This document shows positions 30,601 through 38,200 of a stretch of DNA of 64,000 nt, in pieces. The position numbers and the translations under genes were made by a program. The notes beneath the pieces were generated by a model that searched no databases, was not told the origin of the DNA, and was given only the letters and a program-made list of their open reading frames with translations. The stretch lies in the NCBI GenBank assembly GCA_038503035.1, contig JAVSML010000944.1:372001-436000 (forward strand), written 5' to 3'. Position 1 is the first letter of the stretch. Every line of letters begins with the position of its first letter. This stretch comes from Crocodylus rhombifer (taxonomy: Eukaryota > Chordata > Crocodylia > Crocodylidae).

Positions 30601-32227
30601 AGCAAGCCTCAAACCCAGCATTTAAGGGCAGGGCTTGATATGGTCTACTACAGACATCAGACCCCATGCATGCAGTCCATGTACAGGTGAAATTTCAAAG
30701 CTAAGGAAACACTGGTACATGGGGCAGGGTGAAATAAAGATTTTTTAAAATAAATGTAAAGCACAGATTTTAAAAATTTATTTAAATTATAATTAAATTG
30801 TTTCTAAAAATAAACCAGCTTAAAGTGAAATTTGAATTTAATACAGATTAGGCTGTATAGATTTAGTATAATCTTTTAAAATAATTTACCACAGATAAAA
30901 TAATATGTTGAGTCAATGAGCCTTTACTAAAAACTCTGGAGTTAAAGCCTGATTTTCTTATATACAAGAATGAAGGGGAAAACATCTAACTTTTGAGGTG
31001 AAGCTTCGTAGAGTGAAATTTAGTGGTTGACTACTTTGAGCTATTTATTCAGAACTGGCATATTCTGATGACCACCTATGAAGAAAATCTTGACAGCATT
31101 GATGGAAGTATCACAGCTAGAGTAGTCAAAGTTGTAGAAAAGGGAATGTAGAAGATATGCTGACTACAGTGAAACCTATTTCCATAGCCTTGGACAAACT
31201 GCAGAAAGATTGCTGCTGTATTACAGATGCTGCTGAAATTTGGAAAGAATTTCAAGAAACATTAAAGCAAGAAATACCAACAGCACAGTTAAACCACAGG
31301 CAGTACAGGCAGATGAATCAAGCGCTTACTCCATCTCATTTTCTTGCCAATTCTCTACACAAAGTACCAGGGTAAATGCCTAACTGCCGGAGAGGAAAAT
31401 GCCGTTATGACATGAGCTTCTACTAATCACCAATCAGTCATGCCAACCATAATAAATGTCAGGGTCAGAGGTGAACCATTTAAGCAGTACATGTTTGCTG
31501 AGGATGTTTTAAAGAAAAGTCACACCACTGAACTAGTGGAAGTCGCTAACAAAGCACCTGGAACCAAAGTTTGTAAAGTGCTGAAGCAGCTTCTGCTAGC
31601 AGCATCCTCTTGTGCAGATGCAGAAAGAGTGGTTTCTTCACTTGGACTGTTTCATTCAAAGCTGAGAAATCAATCAAGAGTTGAAAAAGCTTGACAGCTT
31701 GTTTTTCTCTTCCAGACAATGAATAAAAAGGGGAGGAGGATAAGATTTAAGAGTTCTAAAATCTTGAAAGAAAAGGGATAATTTTTTCAAAACGACCTAG
31801 TAAAAAATGACCATCACATTCTAAAGACAGTTAAGCAAGTAGGAATTTAAGTTCAAATGAGTTTCATTAGGCATTTTAGAAAATTTGCCCCAGGTGACCT
31901 GAAATCATTGGTTTTAATTCACGATCCACAGTTCATGTGCCTAGTACTATAACAGTTAATGCTGCTGTTTAGTAAATTAGTTAGTTGTAAATAGGCACCA
32001 CATTTTTATTTTTAAAAAGTTTCTGTATCCAAAACATCAACAAGTTTGTTTAATAAATTTGAAGTGCTGATTGTATGTTTAAATTCAAATTACCTACTTC
32101 ACAAAGCTTGATACAATACAAATATAAGCAAAAAGTTAATCATCTAGTGTATAAGAAATATATATTTCCCCATTTTATAGTACACCAAAATGTAGGATTT
32201 CCAGCAATCCAAAGATGTTAAGCTATG

Positions 32228-32265
<38 letters not shown>

Positions 32266-35200
32266 TACGCACACATATACATACACACACGTTTGTGTGC
32301 TTAGGAAACATACATACCAAATCTACTGTAAAATCTATTTAGTTGTAAATAGACATGTTTTAATTATTATAGCAACCAATGAACATATTTTAATAAAAAT
32401 ACAATGGGAAAGTTGATTAAAAAATGACTTATTTAAATTAGGCTTCTGACTTGCTGGTTTAAATTTTGATTTAAATCTACTATTTAAAATCGACTTGATT
32501 TAAATCAATCCACCCTGACACAGGGAACGTAGGAATAAATGTTTTTTATATTTTACTCTATGATTTTTAAGCAGTGACATTTCTTGACATTCAGAAAAAA
32601 ACCTAGGAAGTGCTCTGGGTGCCAACCTACAGGTTTAAGCAGCTGCACAGTCAGTTTCATGCAGTTATCATGAGTATGACTGCTCCTGCAAGTGGACTTT
32701 TAGTAGGGGTGCATGAAGCAGGCCATATTCGAGTCAGATTTGGCCCAATTCAGGGGACAGTGATTCAATTCGCTGATTCGGATCACTTTCCTGATTTGAT
32801 TCGGCTGAATCTGAATCTGAAGATTCCATTGATTCGGAGAATCAGCCATTCTGCCATAGACACAGCATTATATGCTTTTTCTACATAGCTCAAGTACATG
32901 GTGCATGAAAGCTGAGATGGTTGGGCAGATGAAGCGTCCCACAGGAGCATGGGGGATCCCCCACATACACAGTGGCAGAGCCGGAAGTGGAGCGGAAGTA
33001 TTTCTGGTCCACTTACGGGTCTACCACCAAGCATGCGGCGGGGTGGGGGGGTGCCTGCACCCTGCCAGGTCAGCGATCGGCTGTAGGGGGACCCCGGGTG
33101 CTCCCCTAGACCCAGGAGGCACCAGTTGCCTAGCTGAGGGCAGAGGAGAGTCCCCGTGCATTCCACAGTGGACCCAGAAATGGACTAGAAGTGCTTTTGG
33201 TCCACTTCTGGGTTCACTGCCAACCCCCACCATGGGATGCTCCATCTGCCTCACCATCTCAGTGTTCATGAGCCACCTGGTACCTTGAGGTACATATAAA
33301 AAACATATAAAGCTGTCTCTGTGCCCAGATCGTCGAATCTCTCCAAATCCAATTGGAGGCGTCCGATTTGACTTGGAGAGATTAATAAGTCTCCTGATTC
33401 GATTCAGATTCTGAGATTTGGCCGCCGAATCTCCTCAGAACTGAATCAGCGAGCAAAGATTTGCACAGCCCTAACTTTTAGGTAAAGAACTGTATGCACA
33501 CAATTAGCTACTTTATATGAACAAAGTACTTACATAAATTAAGTTCATAAATACATGTACATTTTTATGTTCAGGTCATAAACACCAAGAGTAACATACT
33601 ATGCTTACTTATTATTTATACTATGTAAAAAAGATTTCACAACATTACACCCTCTCATTTAACCTGCACATGAAGTCACTAGTTTTTTCCTTAAAAAGTT
33701 ACAGAATCACACAAGTAAACAGAAGACAGTAAACAGCAAAATCAAGAAAGTACTTGTTAGTAAACACTGCCCAGTTATTTAAAAAATACCCTATTGACTA
33801 TCACTTTAGTTCAAACCAACAGAAACATGAAAGTATTTTTGCTCTATATTTAGAGAAGTTTTTCACCCTGTGGAGACACTGGGTTTTCCTGTTGAATTGC
33901 TCAGAAGTGTGGTGCCTCTAATTGCAATTCCTAACTTACAGAAACGAAACACCAAAGTACTTCGCCTTCATAACCAACAAGTTACACACCGTACAGCAGA
34001 CACGTGGAAAAGTGATACAGTTTGACATTATCCCTTTAAAAGCATAAATAATTCTAGCACTAAGTAGGGTCCTGAACCCTACATATACAGAGTCAGGCAC
34101 AAAATGAATACCTGTGGCTGTGTGGAACCCTACTGAAGTTAATGCATCACCACATGGGCCCACAGGCCACTGTTGTAGATTTAATTGCAGTATCAGGGGC
34201 CTGTAGTCTCAGTTTCACTTGTCTTATGTTCAGTCAAAACATATCTGTAAACAGCTGCAGCTTTAAGACCAAACTATCAAAAACCAAAGGTTTTTCCTGT
34301 TCAGAAAAATAGTCAAGTTTGCCAAGACCTGATCTCTGATGAACTGAAGGGCTTAATTCACACAAATAGTTCCATAGACCTCAATATTGAGATCATTAAT
34401 ATCGAGCATGTACAAATCAGAGTAAAATCAGATCCTTTTAATAGGGAAGTCTGGCATTTTTAGCAAGATTTCATATAGTTTGTTTATCTGCAAGTACTAA
34501 ACCATCTGTCTAGCATTTTGATTAATAAAACACTACTCCTCTGACAAGGACTCCAACAAATAAACAAAGCAGTAAGTCCTTACAACCAGAGGAAAGAATT
34601 GGCAAGGAAGTAGATAATAAAAATATATTGGCTATTTATAATTTGCCCTCCACCCCAACCAAACCACTACAGAGCCTGGACCAGTATATCATAACAATGC
34701 CACAACAACTTTAAAAACAAAACAAAATCATCTCCAGACATTAACAAATATCTAAGGGAGGGGGAAAAAGGTATGTCTAAGGCCCGCAGCGGTCATACTT
34801 TTCAAATATACTGATTTAAAGAGTTTGCTGGATCCACCCTTTACAGGTATGGTGGATTTCAGGGTAATGAAACATCCACAATCTAAACCTTGACGTCCCA
34901 ATAGCTTGATTCACTATCTACTTCGTAGGCAGTATTTAAGACTGAGAATCATATTTACTCTAATACTTCCCCCCCCCCCAAAAAAGTCCCTCATATTACA
35001 CTGGCATACAAAGAAACCTCATTACATACATGGTGTATCATTACACTGCTGCCAAAAGCAGCATATGCTCAGTAACATAAACCAACTATTAAGTTGATTA
35101 AATGCAAACACTAAGCAAGACTATAAAACACACGGTGGCCCATATTGGGCAAGGGAACCTTCCACAAGAATGGGCAGCCCACTAGAAAAAAGCATATGGT

Positions 35201-38200
35201 AGTGCCCACTGAGTGCAGTCACCCTCAATACTGTCTCTTTCAAGTCATGGTGAGCAACTACACTGCTTATATATTCCTCTTCATTCCCACAGCTTAACTG
35301 TACATTTCTTTCCCGTTTCCAAGGATTTCCATTTCTTCACCAGCCTTAAGTATCCGACAAACATCACCAAAACAGGGCCCAGACAGTACACCCAGAATCC
35401 CACTGTCACCCCCTCTCTCAGCCTGTCACATATAATTAATGTGGCCATACACTCCATGACGTGAAACTGGACCAGATTGCCCTGCACCCCACCTGCACAT
35501 AAATTTTTGGAGGATCCCAGGACTTGAGATGAGAACACCTGGTTCCAGTCATGAGTGGGGGGCACAAATTAGAGCATGGATCCTTTGTGAGGGGTATCTG
35601 GAGTACACACATACTGATCTGTACTAAATGATGGGTCAATATGGCTTGAAACACTGTTAACTCTGCTGGGGCCCAGCCCAAAGAACTATGACAAATCAAA
35701 CCTTTCGGCTTTAAATTAATATCATGCATCGGCCTCTTGTGGGCTCAGATCAAGTGTAGTCCTATGCTTGCCTGACAAGGGAAACACCGTGACCACAGAG
35801 GCGGTCTTCCTAGCTGCACCCAGGGAAGACTATTTTCCTGGCACAGAGATAGTACCTGCCAAGGTAATGTACAGTAAACCTCCCACTTAGCTGCTGGAAT
35901 GGGAAGGTCTTGGCTTTATGCCCACTTTATGGAAAGGGGAGACTCCTCCCTAGCTTGCACTCAGCCACATGGCTGCAGGAGCAAGCAAAACACAGGGGCA
36001 TCTGAACCCCAAGCCTCCAGGCTTGGGCCTGCAAGTAGGATGCCCGTCAAAGGACTTGGAAACATCTGAAGCCCCAGATGGGGGTGGAGGATGTCTGCCG
36101 GTGGTAGGGCCACTAATGGTTCTGGACTGACTCTCAGATTTGGAATGTATTTTGGCTAATTTGGCATGGAATACAGAAAATTTAAATATAGTTTGTAGCT
36201 ACAAAAATGCGGCTTAAAAGTATATTTATGGAATACTTGTGCTAAAATTTGCAGCAGTTTCAAAAAAAGGTATGAAGCATCATTTCTGTATGGATTAAGT
36301 CTATGGATACTACACGTGAATTACTACTAGTTTATTTTGAGGTCAGCATTTTCAGATTTGCTCTTCACATCCATGTGCTTGGGGAGACCAGGATCTGATA
36401 GTAAGAGGAGGGGGGAAAAGATGCTGGGGGAGGGGGAAAGGAAGCAGAGGGCAAGGGGGCTACATGCCCCCCAAGTTTTATTTTCCCTGCTGTAGCAGTA
36501 GAAGGGGGACAAATTCAAGGCAAAGCTCCAAAAATTAGATTCTATATCTGGAAAATTAAGAAATGTATAAATTATCCATATACACTGTCTAATTATTGCA
36601 GTCATCTTATATTTGAGTAAACGCAGTACCTAACTCTGAGCCTCAGGGATTTAAGTGTTTACGGACTTAAAAAGTTACAGATACACACTTAATGAATTTT
36701 TGAAAAGTACAAGTTCTTCAGGACCTAATGGGATTTTAAAACACATGTCTGCATCGTTAAGCACTTAAATACCTTCAAGGTTCTGGTCCACTGTAAGATG
36801 GAGATATACTAGGCTGTAAACTCTACTGTTGAGGGTTATTTTTTTCAACTCACTACATTGGACCCTTATTTTAACTAAAAACAGTTGCAAGATGTGCCAT
36901 TTGACTTTAGAAAAGATTCTGTCGCAAAATAAACAGGGCCACATCATCTTTCCAGAGGCTAGACAACAAGACTGCAGGCTAGCTCATTCTTGATATTCTC
37001 TGCCACTCTGGGTAAGCAAGTCTTAACAGGAAGTGCATTCAGACAAGAATGAATCATCCCAGCTGTCACTTATCTCTTCCCCACTGAGTTATACAGCAAG
37101 AAAATAAGACAGGATGAATTTGAAACTGGGTGATGCAGATCTCACATCTGCTTCCTGAGTTAGGAATATAGGACCAATCTCGACCTTCCACTACATCAGT
37201 GAAAGCCCCAGACTCCTAAGCGGGTAGATTGGCTGCGTTTTCTAGTTCTCCTCCCTAGCAGCCAGGAATGCAAGTTGTTCTCTCTCACTTACTGGGTTAT
37301 ATTTTGGGTCTTTACAGCTGTTTCTCCCAATGTCAAGCCCTACACACTGCACTACCCAGGCATGTAAATCGTTAACCGCATGATTAGTTACGCAGCCACC
37401 TGCACTTCTAAGAGCATTTCTTCTCTTGAAACAAGCTTTTATTCTTCTCTTGAAACAGTTTTTTTATTCTGCTCAAGAATAAAATCTTTACTATGTTAAC
37501 AGGGTTTCCTTCCAGAGTGGCAGCCCCTCCCACACATTTCTAATCTCTTCAGAGCAGGGAGCCCCTTTATACAGAGCCTAGCATAGTAGTCCCAGCCTAG
37601 TTATGGCCTTCACCTGCTACCACAGGAGAAAAAGGTTTGGTTTGTATTTGCAGCATCTCTCCCCTGTGGTTAAAAAAAAGAAAAAACCACCAAAAAACAA
37701 ACTCCTTTACAAACTAGACTTGTGTGGGCATTGGCTGGCTGGGGGCTGGAGACACTTGAAACACTTAGAACAGTTGTTCTCAGGGACTCTTTGGGTGCCT
37801 ATACATGTGCTCCTTTGCACTGTAATTAGAACGATACAGCATCCTGTGTATGAAGCCCATGCACTTTTATATGACCAGGGGGTGCTTTAACTCAAGCGCC
37901 TCGAACAAGGTTTAAAGCCTCCTGCAGCCATTTTTAAACATGCAGAGGCTTTATCCACCAGATGCTGCTGTGTTTTAATTAGAGCTGCTGCCCAGGAACC
38001 GCTCCAATTAAAACACTCCACCACCACCTTCAAGCACATGTACAGGCAATCTTTAAAACTTGAGGTAAACCTCATTCAGCCCAAGCCCTGCCTTGGAAAA
38101 TGCTGGCTCTCAGTTTCCCCTTTTTTTTTTTTTTTTTTTTTAAATAACAATTAAAAATATCAATTCATCTGATGCAAAGAACTCCAATTCGTGGACAAAC

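Larger units (their letters stand above)
30725..32517 (+). mobile_element. hAT DNA transposon relic with decayed transposase
   Basis: Both ends begin CAGGGTG when read inward (left CAGGGTGAAATAAAGATTT, right complement CAGGGTGGATTGATTTAAAT). Flanking octamers ACATGGGG (30717-30724) and ACACAGGG (32518-32525) match at 6 of 8, fitting an old hAT target duplication. The interior holds transposase remnants at 31157-31375 and 31440-31694. A CA microsatellite has grown inside it. It lies in TTC7A intron 1. Confidence 0.8.

Noticed and set aside
32783..33288. Overlapping 127- and 138-codon frames on opposite strands
   Set aside because: They are produced by the inverted arms of the foldback element and mirror each other.
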